This document shows, one piece after another, positions 9,401-18,830 of a DNA stretch of 64,000 nucleotides. Positions within the stretch are counted from its first letter, which is position 1. Each line of letters starts with the position of its first letter. Source of the stretch: DATFQE01 sp963739085 (GTDB taxonomy: Bacteria; Actinomycetota; Thermoleophilia; Gaiellales; Gaiellaceae); assembly GCA_963739085.1 (NCBI GenBank), contig CAVTZA010000007.1, positions 124,001-188,000 of the forward strand, written 5' to 3'. The notes under the pieces were generated by a model. It was not told the DNA's origin. It was given only the letters and a program-made list of their open reading frames with translations, and searched no databases. The translations under genes were made by a program, and so were the position numbers.

Positions 9401-9955
9401 TCAGGGCTTCGCTTCGGAACCGGGCGGCCACGGAAGGCGCACGGGCAGGAACTCGCCCGGCCAGTCTGCGTAGGCCTCCTCCGGGTCCTCGGTCGACTTC
9501 GCGGCGGACGCGCCGTGCTTCGCGGCGACCTCGCTGACCGGGTAGCTCAGCGTCTCGACCTCGGGCCGCGCACCGATCATGAGGATCGCGCACGGGCCGT
9601 CACCCGCGCCGACGGTCACATGACGGGTCTCGGCCGGGCAGTGGAAGTAGTCCCACTGCCGCAGCTGCCGCTCCTCCTCCTCGACGACCAGCGTGCATTC
9701 GCCCGAGAGCACGAGGAACCCTTCCTGCACGCCCTCGGAGTGGTAGAGCGCGTTCGGCTGGCCCGGCGGGAGGACGGTGACCCTCACGCCGACGTCGCGG
9801 AAGGGGTGTTCCCGCGACTCGAGCGGATACGTCGCGCCGCCCTTCTCGTCGTTGCGCACGGCGAGCGCGTCGGAGAGGTTGAGGACGAACCAGCCGTCCG
9901 ACGTGATGTAGCGGCCGTACGGGGTCTCTTCCGAGCTTGCTTCGTCGACGGGCAT
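9401..9955 (-). CDS. Cupin-domain protein
   Basis: 184 aa from ATG 9953-9955, with a strong GAGGAGG ribosome site nine bases before it. A single conserved cupin barrel is visible: a Tyr-His stretch NALYHSEGVQEGFLVLSGECTL (cupin motif 1 with HxExxE-like spacing) and DYFHCPAETRH (motif 2). Such small cupins bind a metal and are often sugar-binding or regulatory proteins. Substrate cannot be inferred. Convergent with corA, one base apart. Confidence 0.75.
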   Translation of the reverse strand: MPVDEASSEETPYGRYITSDGWFVLNLSDALAVRNDEKGGATYPLESREHPFRDVGVRVTVLPPGQPNALYHSEGVQEGFLVLSGECTLVVEEEERQLRQWDYFHCPAETRHVTVGAGDGPCAILMIGARPEVETLSYPVSEVAAKHGASAAKSTEDPEEAYADWPGEFLPVRLPWPPGSEAKP

Positions 9956-10034
9956 TCGTCCTCCTCGGTGTGGGCGCAACTCGTGGGGCGGAGATGCTAG
10001 ACCCCGCTGTCGGTCGGGCTGCGAACATGCGGCG

Positions 10035-10517
10035 GTGACCAGGCAGCTGTGGGCGCCCTGGCGCCTCGAGTACATCGCGAGCGCCGACGAGCAGCAGGGC
10101 TGCGTCTTCTGCAATGCCGCGGCCGCCTCCGACGAGGACGGGCTCGTCGTCCATCGCGGCGGCAAGGCCTTCGTGCTGCTGAACAAGTTCCCGTACTCCT
10201 CCGGGCATCTCATGGTCGCGCCGCTCCGCCACACCGGTGACTTCGGCGAGCTGGAGGACGACGAGGTGGTCGAGATCCACCGGCTGGCGTCGCAGGGCAT
10301 CGGCGCGCTCGCCGACGTCTACGGGCCGCAGGGCTACAACCTCGGCTGGAACCTCGGCCGCGTGGCGGGTGCCGGAGTCCTCGACCACGTCCACCTGCAC
10401 GTCGTGCCGCGTTGGGCAGGCGACACGAACTTCATGCCGGTGCTGGCCGACGTGAAGGTGCTTCCGGAGCACCTCGAGGAGACGCGCAGGCGCCTCGCCG
10501 ACGCCTGGCCCCGCTAG
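10035..10517 (+). CDS. HIT-family nucleotide hydrolase/phosphorylase
   Basis: 160 aa from GTG 10035. It opens with the sequence pattern LWAPWRLEYI and a CVFC pair, typical of actinobacterial AP4A phosphorylase-like HIT proteins (the CxxC plus two His bind zinc). The catalytic triad region is DHVHLHVVPRW (HxHxH). Family members cleave dinucleoside polyphosphates or nucleoside phosphoramidates. It lacks the phosphatidylinositol phosphate synthase partner seen in some actinobacteria. Confidence 0.88.
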   Translation: MTRQLWAPWRLEYIASADEQQGCVFCNAAAASDEDGLVVHRGGKAFVLLNKFPYSSGHLMVAPLRHTGDFGELEDDEVVEIHRLASQGIGALADVYGPQGYNLGWNLGRVAGAGVLDHVHLHVVPRWAGDTNFMPVLADVKVLPEHLEETRRRLADAWPR

Positions 10518-10681
10518 TCGGCGTCTGCCTGCTCGACGCGCTCGAGGCGGCTTTCGAGCACCGCGAACGTCACCATCGCGCAGACGCCGGCCTGCGCGCT
10601 CGTGCGCGCCGCGATCCACACGGGCCAGTCACCGGTGGGCCGCTGCCAGACGGCTGTAAAGCCTTGAAAGGGATTCTGCAT
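10514..10681 (-). CDS. Small single-helix protein, unknown
   Basis: 55 aa from ATG 10679-10681: MQNPFQGFTAVWQR, a hydrophobic stretch around AQAGVCAMVTFAVLESRL and an acidic tail ERVEQADAD. It overlaps the end of the HIT gene convergently by four bases. No family recognised; the plausible membrane segment and lack of rare codons are the only support. Confidence 0.35.
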   Translation of the reverse strand: MQNPFQGFTAVWQRPTGDWPVWIAARTSAQAGVCAMVTFAVLESRLERVEQADAD

Positions 10682-10798
10682 GGTCTTGTGTATATCGGCA
10701 CGACCGAGTCCTAAACGCAGCATCGGTGTGCCGACTCCGATACGACGACTCCACGGAGTCCGGATCACCGCCCCGCGGCCGCGGGCAGACTCACCGGT

Positions 10799-11740
10799 GT
10801 GCGGGGGATCATCGATGCCGGCGACGCCTTCTTCGACGGGCTCGCGTCGGTGGCGTGGGGCCCGCTCGCGCTCGCCGTGCTCTGTCACATCGTCAAGGTG
10901 GCGGTCCGCACGCGGGCGTGGCGCAACATCGTCCAGGCGGCCTACCCGAAGACGAACGTCAGGTGGCGCTGGGTCTACGGCTCGTACCTCGCAGGCGTGG
11001 GCGTCAACGCGATCGTGCCGGCCCGCGGCGGCGACGTCCTCAAGCTCTACCTGCTGAAGCACCGCGTCCCGGGCTCGACGTACCCGACGCTCGGCGCCAC
11101 GCTGATCGTCGACACGCTGTTCGACACCGTCGTCGCGTCGCTGCTCGTGATCTGGGCGATCGCCTTCGGCCTCCTTCCCGGCCTCGACGTCCTGCCGCGC
11201 CTCCCGGAGATCGACTGGCTCTACGTGCTCCAGCATCCGCGGCTCGCCGCGCTCCTCGCCGGCAGCCTCGTCGTCCTCGCCGTGGTCGGGCTCACGTGGG
11301 GCTCGCGTCGCGTCGCGAACTTCTGGCGCCGCGTTCGCCAGGGCTTCACGATCCTCCGCACGCCGCGTGAGTACATCCGTCGCGTCGTCCTGCTCGACGC
11401 GCTCGACTGGTCGCTCAGGCTCGTGTCCGTCTACTTCTTCCTGGAGGCGTTCGGGCTGCCGTCGAACGCGCAGAACGTCCTGCTCGTGCAGGTCACGCAG
11501 AGCCTCGCGACCGCCCTGCCGTTCACGCCGGGCGGGGTCGGGACGGAGCAGGCGCTCCTCGTCTACGTGTTCAAGGGGGAGGCGCCGACCTCCGCGCTGC
11601 TCAGTTTCAGCATCGGCGTGAAGATCGTCCTCACGGTCGTCAACGTCGTCTTCGGCTTCCTGGCCATCCTCGTGATGCTGCGGACGTTCCGCTGGCGCGA
11701 GCACGTCGACCGCGACCAGGCGTCGATCGAACGCGCCTGA
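10799..11740 (+). CDS. YbhN / lysylphosphatidylglycerol synthase-like membrane protein (UPF0104)
   Basis: 313 aa from GTG 10799 with about seven hydrophobic segments. It carries the family pattern: RTRAWRNIV early, then GSYLAGVGVNAIVPARGGDVLKLYLLK, and late TALPFTPGGVGTEQALLVYV. This is the transmembrane flippase-like domain found in MprF and in stand-alone YbhN/AglD proteins. Without the soluble aminoacyltransferase domain it probably handles a lipid or polyprenyl substrate. It is divergent from the upstream small gene and convergent with the adenylate-forming gene. Confidence 0.8.
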   Translation: MRGIIDAGDAFFDGLASVAWGPLALAVLCHIVKVAVRTRAWRNIVQAAYPKTNVRWRWVYGSYLAGVGVNAIVPARGGDVLKLYLLKHRVPGSTYPTLGATLIVDTLFDTVVASLLVIWAIAFGLLPGLDVLPRLPEIDWLYVLQHPRLAALLAGSLVVLAVVGLTWGSRRVANFWRRVRQGFTILRTPREYIRRVVLLDALDWSLRLVSVYFFLEAFGLPSNAQNVLLVQVTQSLATALPFTPGGVGTEQALLVYVFKGEAPTSALLSFSIGVKIVLTVVNVVFGFLAILVMLRTFRWREHVDRDQASIERA

Positions 11741-11748
11741 TAGGAGGG

Positions 11749-13261
11749 CTAGCCTTCCACGACGTACCGGCGCTTGAGGCGGACGTCGTGGCCGGCGAAG
11801 GGGCCGGTGCCGCGCGCATGGAACTCCACCGTCGGCTCCGCTCCGGGCGGGATGAAGCGCGCGGCCTCGCGGTAGTCCTGGTTCACGGCCTCGGAGGCGG
11901 TCGAGCACGGCGGGGCCGATCGACTCGCCGTCCGGCGCCTCCGCCCCCTCGCCCAGCTCGAAGACGATCCGGAGACGCTTATTGGCCGCCTCGTCCTCCC
12001 AAGGGACGAGCGCGAACGAGTCGACGAGGCCGGCCAGCTCCGGCAGCGAGTACGCGACCTCCTCGAGGTCGGCCGGGCCGATGTTCGCGCCGTAGAACGC
12101 CACGGTCGAGTCCGCGCGGCCCCAGTGGAAGAGCAGCGGGAGGTCGAGCGGCCGCTCGGCCAGGTCCTCCGGCTTCAGCCCGAGTTCGGCCAGTGCCCGG
12201 CGAAGCACAGGGAAGCGGACGGCCGCACCTAGGTCGTGGAGGTTGTAACGGAGCTTCGGCGCGACGGTCCCGACACGGCAGACCGAGACCACCAGCTCGC
12301 CTTCGGCCGTGGACTCGACGAAGTAATCGAGCGGGTTGTACTGGAAGACCATCGGCAGTCCGCCGCGCTCCTGCAGGCCGAGCGCGGGACCGAGTTCCGG
12401 CCGCTCCGCGAGCAGGCGGCGGACGGCGATGGTGAAGTCGTTCTCGCCCGCGAGGTTGATCTCGAGATCGGAGGCGCCGAAGCTCGAGTAGACACGGTCG
12501 AAGGAGCGCAGGAGATAGCTACGGAGAGCCTCGCTCATCCCTTCACCGCCCACGACGGCCGCGACCCGGTATTCCGACCAGTCGACATCGGCCTCGTCCA
12601 CGAGCCGCTTGAGGAAGGGCGGGTAGCCCATCAGCAGGTAGCGGTAGCGCGGGCCGAACAGCCGTAGCGTCTTCTCGATCTTGCCGATGTCGGGGCCGAC
12701 CGACTTCACCACTGCCACGTCCACGACGGCCATGCTCACCGCCATCCCGGTCGCCCATGGGCCGAGCGCGAACGCGTTGAGCGCGAAGAGCGGCTCATCG
12801 CCGAAGGCCTGGCGAAGCCCCATGTGCAGCAGCTTGCGGCCGTCGGCACGCTCCTCCGGGCCGCGCACCCAGTTGTTCGGCTCGCCGCTCGTCCCCGAGG
12901 ACTCGTCGATCACGGCGCCGCGCATCGGCAGGCGGCCGTCGCGACAGCGCTCCTCGATCGCGAAGCGGCGAACATAGGTCTCCTTGTCCATCACGGGCAG
13001 GGCCGAGAAGTCCGGCCTGAAGCCCTTCAGCGTCACGCCGGGCTCGCCGGCCTCGGCGAGGAACCGCCGATAGGCGGGCACTCGCTTGCGAGCGCCCTCG
13101 ACGGCGAGCCAGAGCCGCCATTCGCCGAAGCGCCAGAGCAGCGGCTCCAGGCCGGGCCGCAGCAGCCGCTCGGCATGTGGGAGGGCGAGCAGCCCCAGCC
13201 GGACCCACTTGGCGCCGTGCAGGAGGCCGAAGACGAGACTGCGCCTGACCGCGTAGGTCAA
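11749..13261 (-). CDS. Adenylate-forming enzyme, phenylacetate-CoA ligase/CapK-like (one frameshift)
   Basis: About 500 residues. The start is a TTG that overlaps the nitroreductase stop (TTGA). Motifs: IDESSGTSGEPNNWV (the P-loop-like SSGTSG of AMP-forming ligases), VVGGEGMSEALRS, YSSFGASDLE (the A5-like aromatic/acidic motif), and LLFHWGRADSTVAFYGANI (the GRxD hinge). The last 50 codons are in another frame: it breaks near 11900 and resumes with NQDYREAARFIPPG to RRYVVEG, so one base is wrong or lost. The enzyme should activate a carboxylate as an acyl adenylate; the product acceptor is unknown. Coupled to the FMN nitroreductase upstream. Confidence 0.75.
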
Positions 13262-14283
13262 GCAAGCACCTCGGCGAGCGGTCGACGGGCGCTCCGCGGT
13301 GGCTCTGCGCCGTACCCGATCCGCAGGAGCAGCCAGAGCTCGCGGTCGTCCTCGGGGAGATGCAGGCGCTCGGCCAAGCGGGTGTGCGCGGTCGGGTTCG
13401 TGATCACCGAGCCGAAGGGCTGCAGGTACAGGTCCTGCGCGGTCAGAGCGAGCCAGAAGCGCATGAGCATCCGCCCCGCCTGCAACCAGTCCTCCGACGT
13501 GCTCCAGGGCCCGGCGATCCAGCCGACCGTGGCCGTGCCGCGCATCGAGCGTAGGTACAGCGCCCGGGCGGCCTTCCGGACCACGGCGTTCCGGAACAGC
13601 CGGTGTCGACGGAAGAACAGTCCGACCAGCGGCGCCGGAAAGCCGAGGCAGGTCGGCGAGAAGCCGTCGCCGTGACGCGCGGCCTCGGCATCGGTCGAGT
13701 GCGTCCAGTGGCCGATCTCTTCGCGCCGGTCGTCCTCGTCGAGGTCGTAGAAGACGGTGTCGGCGTTGAGCCCGACGACCCAGTCGACGAGGTCGGGGTC
13801 GGAGGAGAACCGCGCCTCGTGCTGCGCCCGGGCGGCGATCCCCTCCAGCTCCCTGAGCGCGGCCGGCGAGGCAGGCCGGCCGTCGAACGGAAGCCGCGAC
13901 GTCCGTCGACGCGACAGGAGCTCGACGTTGACGCGCCCCGGCTCGGCACGCTCCACCAGCTCGAGCCGGGCGGCGAGCGCCTGCTCGCGGGCGCCGACGC
14001 CTAGCGACGGGTGCACGTATTCGAAGTCCAGCGCGAGGCCGCGCGCGGCGGCGGCGACGTCCAGCGCCTCGAGGAAGATTCCAAGCCCGGCGGTGAGGAA
14101 GCGCCCGTCGGGGTCCTCGACTGGAAGGAGCCGGTCGGAGGTCGCCCAGAGCTCTGCCTCGCGGCCGGAGAGCAGCCGGACCTGCCAGGGCTGGGTGTTG
14201 TGCGGCGACGGCGCCCAGAGCGCGTCGTGAACTACCCCCCGCCAGACGCCGGTTGTCGCAGCGGGGGCAGCAGGTGTCCGCAT
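13258..14283 (-). CDS. Acg-type nitroreductase-fold FMN protein
   Basis: 341 aa. It contains the Acg/nitroreductase signature SPHNTQPWQVRLL near residue 26, RRRTSRLPFDGRP in the middle and QPFGSVITNPTAHTRL near the C-terminus. Length is close to mycobacterial Acg (about 330 residues), which binds FMN but is often not a classical nitroreductase. The four-base stop/start overlap with the downstream adenylate-forming enzyme indicates one operon. A joint biosynthetic or lipid-modifying role is a reasonable inference; substrate is unknown. Confidence 0.8.
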   Translation of the reverse strand: MRTPAAPAATTGVWRGVVHDALWAPSPHNTQPWQVRLLSGREAELWATSDRLLPVEDPDGRFLTAGLGIFLEALDVAAAARGLALDFEYVHPSLGVGAREQALAARLELVERAEPGRVNVELLSRRRTSRLPFDGRPASPAALRELEGIAARAQHEARFSSDPDLVDWVVGLNADTVFYDLDEDDRREEIGHWTHSTDAEAARHGDGFSPTCLGFPAPLVGLFFRRHRLFRNAVVRKAARALYLRSMRGTATVGWIAGPWSTSEDWLQAGRMLMRFWLALTAQDLYLQPFGSVITNPTAHTRLAERLHLPEDDRELWLLLRIGYGAEPPRSARRPLAEVLA

Positions 14284-14318
14284 CGCCCGGAGAGATTAGA
14301 TCGGGCGTGCCCGAAGCT

Positions 14319-15775
14319 TTAGTGAGGCAGCTCCTCGACGAGGTCGAGCATCGTCGCCTGCACCGGCTCGTGCAGCCCTCCGAGGCCATCGCCTCGCGGT
14401 CGGCCTTCCCCTCCTGCGGCAGCTTCTTCGGCTCGGGTGCCGTCACGGCCGGGGCGGCCGGGCCGTCGGGCTTTCCGCGATCCCGGGCGGCGGGCGGCGG
14501 GGCATTGACCGGTTTCGGCGGGTGGGTCTTCTCGAGCGCCGGTTTCGCCGGTTTCGTCTTGGGCTGTGCCTTCCTGACCGGGCGCGCCCGGACGGGACCC
14601 CGCTTGAGGGGCCTTGACCGCGCGCTGCGTCGCCGCGCCGTTCGCGTTCCCGTTCGTCTTCGGCTTCGCCTGTCCCGGCGGTGTCTTCGCATCCGCGCTG
14701 GAGGCCCGGTGCTCCTTGAGCTTCGCCTGTCCCGGCGGCACGCTTGTGTCGACCGGCTTGCTCTTCTTCACGGCCTTGCGCGCGACGGCGGCCACCGGCC
14801 TGCCGGCCCTGCGGGACCTTCGCCTTCAGCACGAGCGGTGTCGGGACCCCGATGGCGCGCGCCGACAGAGGCCGGCCTTCCACGCGCTGGACGGCCTTCG
14901 GCTCGACCTTGCCTGCGGGCTCCGGTGCGACGGCGACTTCGTAACCGACGCCTCCGGCGACGACGGCAGCAGCGGTGACGGCGGCGGCCTTCGCGATCAG
15001 CCCGGTCGCGACCCCCGTCGCCCCGGCGCCCGCGGCGACCGACGCGGTTCCGCCCGCCGCCGCGGCCGTCTCGCCGCGGAAGAGGAAGATCGAGGCCGGA
15101 ACGGGCATGACCGAGAGGCCCTTCAGCAGCGAGCGCTGCTGCTTCTGGATGCGACCGAAGCGCGCGCAGTTGGAGACAGTCCTTGACGTGGCGGCGCAGG
15201 CGCCGCGACTCGCGGCGGGGCAGGCGTCCGTCGAGGCGGCGCATGAAGGCCTCCTCCGCCTCGGCGCACGTGAGCGCTCCCTCGAGCTGCTCGGCGAGCG
15301 ACCGGCGCGCCCTGAAGATCAGCGTCTCGAGCGCGCGCTCGGAGAGGCCCATGATCCCGGCGATCTCGGCGTACGAGCGGCCCTCGAACTCGCGCATCAC
15401 GAGCGCTTCGCGCTGCGAGGGCGGGATGTGCCGCAGCGCGCGTAGGACGTCCGCCACGCCGTGGTCGCTCCGCTCGGGCGCCGCCGGCGCGAGCTGCTCG
15501 TCGAACTCGACCTCCTTGCACTTCTTCTGCGTGTCGCGGAAGTGGCGCCGCACCTCGTTGTGCGCGATCGTGAGCAGCCAGTTCTCCGCCTTGCGCGGCT
15601 TCGTTCCCTGGGCCATCGCCCGGTAGGCGTTCAGGAACGTCTGCTGGGTGATGTCCTCGGCGTCGGCGTGGTTGCCGACGACTGCGAAGGCGTAGCGGTA
15701 GACCGACGCGACGTGGCGCCGGTAGAGGCCGTCGAAGCTGGACGCAGTCGAGGAGCGAAACAACGCGGCCGCCAT
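14319..15775 (-). CDS. ECF sigma factor with anti-sigma-like middle and long Lys/Pro/Ala-rich tail (frameshifted)
   Basis: The first about 210 residues are a clean ECF sigma factor: region 2 (FDGLYRRHVASVYRYAF, DAEDITQQTFLNAY, ENWLLTIAHNEVRRHFRD) and region 4 (PPSQREALVMREFEGRSYAEIAGIMGLSERALETLIFRARRSL). Next comes a zinc-finger-like H..C..C segment (HVKDC then NCARFG, one base out of frame), a hydrophobic span AAAVTAAAVVAGGVGYEVAV, and repeats around PPGQAKLKEH and PPGQAKPKTN. Several one-base frame changes lie between 14400 and 15190. The layout suggests a membrane-tethered sigma factor with a built-in inhibitory region. The exact C-terminus is uncertain. Confidence 0.7.
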
Positions 15776-15925
15776 CAGGTCGAATGATGCGCGATCCGCC
15801 GGAGCGGTGAACCTCGCTTACGGAAACTTTACGAGCAGATGTGCGTGTTTCCAGGCGCCTTCGGGTCTACCAACCCGGAACCTCAGGAGCAGTAGTTCGG
15901 CCGCCTGGGGGAAGGTAGGCCGGTC

Positions 15926-15957
15926 GAGGGGAGGGCGAGAGCTCTCCCCTCTTTCTT
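15926..15957 (+). terminator. Terminator-like hairpin, GAGGGGAG/CTCCCCTC with TTTCTT
   Basis: Eight-base-pair stem with a 10-base loop, followed on the plus strand by TTTCTT. No plus-strand gene ends here, so its role is unclear; it may act on antisense transcription or as a processing hairpin for the minus-strand gene at 16032. Confidence 0.35.
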
Positions 15958-16031
15958 GCGCGAGGCGCGTTCGCCGCCGCCGGCTGACGCCCAGCGGCTC
16001 GTTTCAGAGCGGCCCGACCCAGACTCCGCGC

Positions 16032-16460
16032 CTAGCGAGCCGGCGCTCGCTTGAGCTGGATGCCGGACTGACGAAAGACATCCTCGAGCGTCGCTATCGC
16101 TTCGTCGTCGACCTCGCTCTCGCGAAAGCGCGGCACGATGCCGAGCATGCGTTCCTTGTGCAGCGAACGGAGCATGATCGCCCAGTCGTTCTCCGTGTCG
16201 GGATCGTCGTCCGGGTTGTGGTAGATGGAGACCTCGAGCACCGACTCGTCGGGGCGTTTGGCGTGCGCTTGCCAGCCCCAATCCTCGTCGAGGTGGGAGG
16301 CGTCGAAGCCGCGCTCCGCTAACCCCGTGCTGATGAACTCGGCCACGTCACGCCCGTAGAACCGGTTGCCGGCGTTCGCCTCAGCCGGCAGCTCTGATGC
16401 GTGGTCGAAGCGATCCGAGGTGAACTCGAACCAGACCGCCTTTTCCCCAAAGCGCGTCAC
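16032..16460 (-). CDS. Conserved-looking hypothetical protein
   Basis: 142 aa, soluble and acidic with no signal peptide: starts MTRFGEKAVWFEFTSDRF, contains NAGNRFYGRDVAEFI, LDEDWGWQAHAKR and DDPDTENDWAIML. Even amino-acid use and G/C-ending codons support a real gene. It looks like a small stand-alone alpha/beta protein, of unknown function. It sits between the sigma factor and tRNA-Gly on the same strand. Confidence 0.65.
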   Translation of the reverse strand: MTRFGEKAVWFEFTSDRFDHASELPAEANAGNRFYGRDVAEFISTGLAERGFDASHLDEDWGWQAHAKRPDESVLEVSIYHNPDDDPDTENDWAIMLRSLHKERMLGIVPRFRESEVDDEAIATLEDVFRQSGIQLKRAPAR

Positions 16461-16600
16461 GAGACAATCGTAAGAGCTCGCAGTAGCAGCCCGGGGAAGA
16501 CGTCGAGCCTGCTTCGCTCGTGGAGAATGGTGGGAGTCTCGTCCTCAACATGGACGTGACCCTCGATGAGTGTCGGCAGGAAATCCCTGCTAATCCGCAG

Positions 16601-16673
16601 AGCGGACGATGGGACTCGAACCCACGACCCTTGGCTTGGGAAGCCAATGCTCTACCAACTGAGCTACGTCCGC
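16601..16673 (-). tRNA. tRNA-Gly (CCC)
   Basis: 73 nt: acceptor GCGGACG/CGTCCGC, D-arm GCTC/GAGC, anticodon stem TTGGC/GCCAA with loop TTCCCAA (CCC), T-arm GTGGG with loop TTCGAGT, discriminator T as expected for glycine. Confidence 0.96.
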
Positions 16674-16753
16674 GTGGCGCCATTCTAACCCGCCCCGACC
16701 CGGCCTCTCACGCGGGATAATCAACGGTTAAAGACAGTCTTCAGGGAGGCACC

Positions 16754-17788
16754 ATGGACAGGGACAAGCTGCACGAAACCGCGAAGGCGCTCGTCGCCGA
16801 GGGCAAGGGGATCCTCGCCGCGGACGAGAGCTCGGGCACGATCGAGAAGCGCTTCGACGCGATCGGCGTCGAGTCGACCGAGGAGAGCCGGCGTGCGTAC
16901 CGCGACCTCCTCTTCACGACCGAGGGCGCCGGCGACTACATCAGCGGGGTGATCCTCTTCGATGAGACGATCCGCCAGTCGTCCGAGGACGGAACGCCGT
17001 TCCCCGAGGTGCTGGAGCAACGCGGGATCATTCCGGGAATCAAGGTCGACAAGGGGGCGAAGCCGCTCGCGCTCGCGGAGAAGGAGACCGTGACCGAGGG
17101 CCTCGACGGGCTCCGCGAGCGCCTCGAGGAGTACCGCGAGCTCGGCGCGCGCTTCGCGAAGTGGCGCGCGGTGCTGTCGATCGACGGTGAGCACGTCCCG
17201 AGCGACTACGCGATCTGGGCGAACGCGCACGCGCTCGCGCGCTACGCGGCGCTCTCGCAGGAGCAGGACCTCGTGCCGATCGTCGAGCCCGAGGTGCTGA
17301 TGGACGGGACGCACACGATCGAGCGGGCGTACTCCGTCACCTCGCGCACGCTGCAGGCGGTCTTCACCGAGCTCTACGACCAGCGCGTGGACTTCGAGGG
17401 GATGCTCCTGAAGCCGAACATGGTGCTGCCCGGCTACGACGCGCCGCAGCAGGTCTCCCACGGGGAGATCGCACAGGCGACGATCACCTGCTTCAAGCGG
17501 ACGGTGCCGGCGGCCGTTCCGGGCGTCGTCTTCCTCTCAGGAGGCCAGACCGACGAGGACGCCACCGCCCGCCTGAACGCGATGAACGCGCTCGGCGAGG
17601 ACCTGCCTTGGCAGCTGTCGTTCTCCTATGGGCGCGCGCTGCAGGCGGCGGCGCAGAAGGCGTGGGGCGGCAAGGCCGAGAACCGCGACGCGGCGCAGCG
17701 CGCCTTCTACCACCGCGCGAAGATGAACTCCGCGGCGCGGACGGGCACCTACGCGCCCGAGATGGAGCGGGAGGCGGTCACCGCGTAA
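16754..17788 (+). CDS. fda: Fructose-bisphosphate aldolase, class I
   Basis: 344 aa from ATG 16754, preceded by GGGAGG. Class I features are clear: KGILAADESSGTIEKRF near the start, WRAVLSID, VPIVEPEVL, the Schiff-base lysine in GMLLKPNMVLPG, VVFLSGGQT and the C-terminal aromatic tail. It cleaves fructose 1,6-bisphosphate to dihydroxyacetone phosphate and glyceraldehyde 3-phosphate (or the reverse) without metal. It lies next to GlpX, its gluconeogenic partner, on the opposite strand and convergent. Confidence 0.95.
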   Translation: MDRDKLHETAKALVAEGKGILAADESSGTIEKRFDAIGVESTEESRRAYRDLLFTTEGAGDYISGVILFDETIRQSSEDGTPFPEVLEQRGIIPGIKVDKGAKPLALAEKETVTEGLDGLRERLEEYRELGARFAKWRAVLSIDGEHVPSDYAIWANAHALARYAALSQEQDLVPIVEPEVLMDGTHTIERAYSVTSRTLQAVFTELYDQRVDFEGMLLKPNMVLPGYDAPQQVSHGEIAQATITCFKRTVPAAVPGVVFLSGGQTDEDATARLNAMNALGEDLPWQLSFSYGRALQAAAQKAWGGKAENRDAAQRAFYHRAKMNSAARTGTYAPEMEREAVTA

Positions 17789-17813
17789 GCGTGACGCGGC
17801 TGGCGCTGCGGCG

Positions 17814-18818
17814 CTAGCGGTACTCGCGGCCCGTCAGGGCCGTGAGCTTCTCGAGCGCGTGCGTCGCCTCGACCCGCCGAACCGTGCCGGACCTCGAGCG
17901 CATGACGATCGAGTCCGTGAAGGCGCCGTCGCGCGTGTAGCGCACGCCCTTGAGGAGCGCGCCGGTGGTGACGCCCGTCGCCGCGAAGAACACGTCCTCG
18001 CCGGCCACCAGGTCGTCCAGAGCCAGCTTGCGCCCGATGTCGAAGCCCGCCTCCACGAGCTGCTGCCGCTCGTCGTCGTCCCGCGGCCACAGGCGTCCGT
18101 AGAGCGCGCCGCCCACGCACTTCAGCGCCGCCGCGGACAGCACGCCCTCGGGCGTCCCGCCCACGCCCATGAGCATGTCGACGCCGGTGCCCGGCTGCGC
18201 CGCCGCGATCGCGGGCGCGACGTCGCCGTCGGGGATCAGGAGCACCTTCGCGCCGATCTCGCGCAACTCGGCGATGAGCGTCTCGTGCCTGGGCCGGTCG
18301 AGGACGACCACCGAGACCTCGCGCGGCGAGACGCCTCGAGCCTCCGCCACCGCCCGCACGTTGTCCGACGGCGACTGGTCGAGATCGACGGCTCGGGCAG
18401 CCTCCGGACCGCACGCGATCTTGTCCATGTAGACCGCCGCACCGGGGAAGAACATCGTCCCGCGCTCCGCCAGCGCGACGGTCGAGATCGCGTTCGGCTG
18501 CCCGAGCGCGGTCAGCCGCGTGCCTTCGAGCGGGTCGACCGCCACGTCGACCTCCGCGCCGCTGCCGCTCCCCACCTCCTCGCCGTTGTAGAGCATCGGC
18601 GCCTCGTCCTTCTCCCCCTCGCCGATGACGACGACACCGCGCATCTGCACGGTGTCCAGGACTGCGCGCATCGCGTCGACCGCGGCCCGGTCGGCCTCGA
18701 TCTTGTCGCCCCGTCCGATCCAGCGCCCGGCGCCCATGGCCCCGGCCTCGGTGACGCGGACGAGCTCGAGCGCGATGTTGCGATCGGGCGGTCTGCCAGT
18801 CGTCGCCGGTCCGGCCAT
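17814..18818 (-). CDS. glpX: Fructose-1,6-bisphosphatase class II
   Basis: 334 aa with the GlpX pattern: GAMGAGRWIGRGDK, VVIGEGEKDEAPMLYNGE (metal-binding acidic residues), VAVDPLEGT, and late MGVGGTPEGVLSAAAL. Li+-sensitive phosphatase fold; it removes the C1 phosphate in gluconeogenesis. Adjacent to the class I aldolase. Separated from argS by 12 bases on the same strand, so they may be cotranscribed. Confidence 0.95.
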   Translation of the reverse strand: MAGPATTGRPPDRNIALELVRVTEAGAMGAGRWIGRGDKIEADRAAVDAMRAVLDTVQMRGVVVIGEGEKDEAPMLYNGEEVGSGSGAEVDVAVDPLEGTRLTALGQPNAISTVALAERGTMFFPGAAVYMDKIACGPEAARAVDLDQSPSDNVRAVAEARGVSPREVSVVVLDRPRHETLIAELREIGAKVLLIPDGDVAPAIAAAQPGTGVDMLMGVGGTPEGVLSAAALKCVGGALYGRLWPRDDDERQQLVEAGFDIGRKLALDDLVAGEDVFFAATGVTTGALLKGVRYTRDGAFTDSIVMRSRSGTVRRVEATHALEKLTALTGREYR

Positions 18819-18830
18819 CGGCGCCGCAGC

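Noticed and set aside
10514..14692. A 1392-codon minus-strand open frame
   Set aside because: It runs through several real genes in different frames and has arginine/proline-rich, non-protein-like stretches; only the piece covering the adenylate-forming enzyme is coding.
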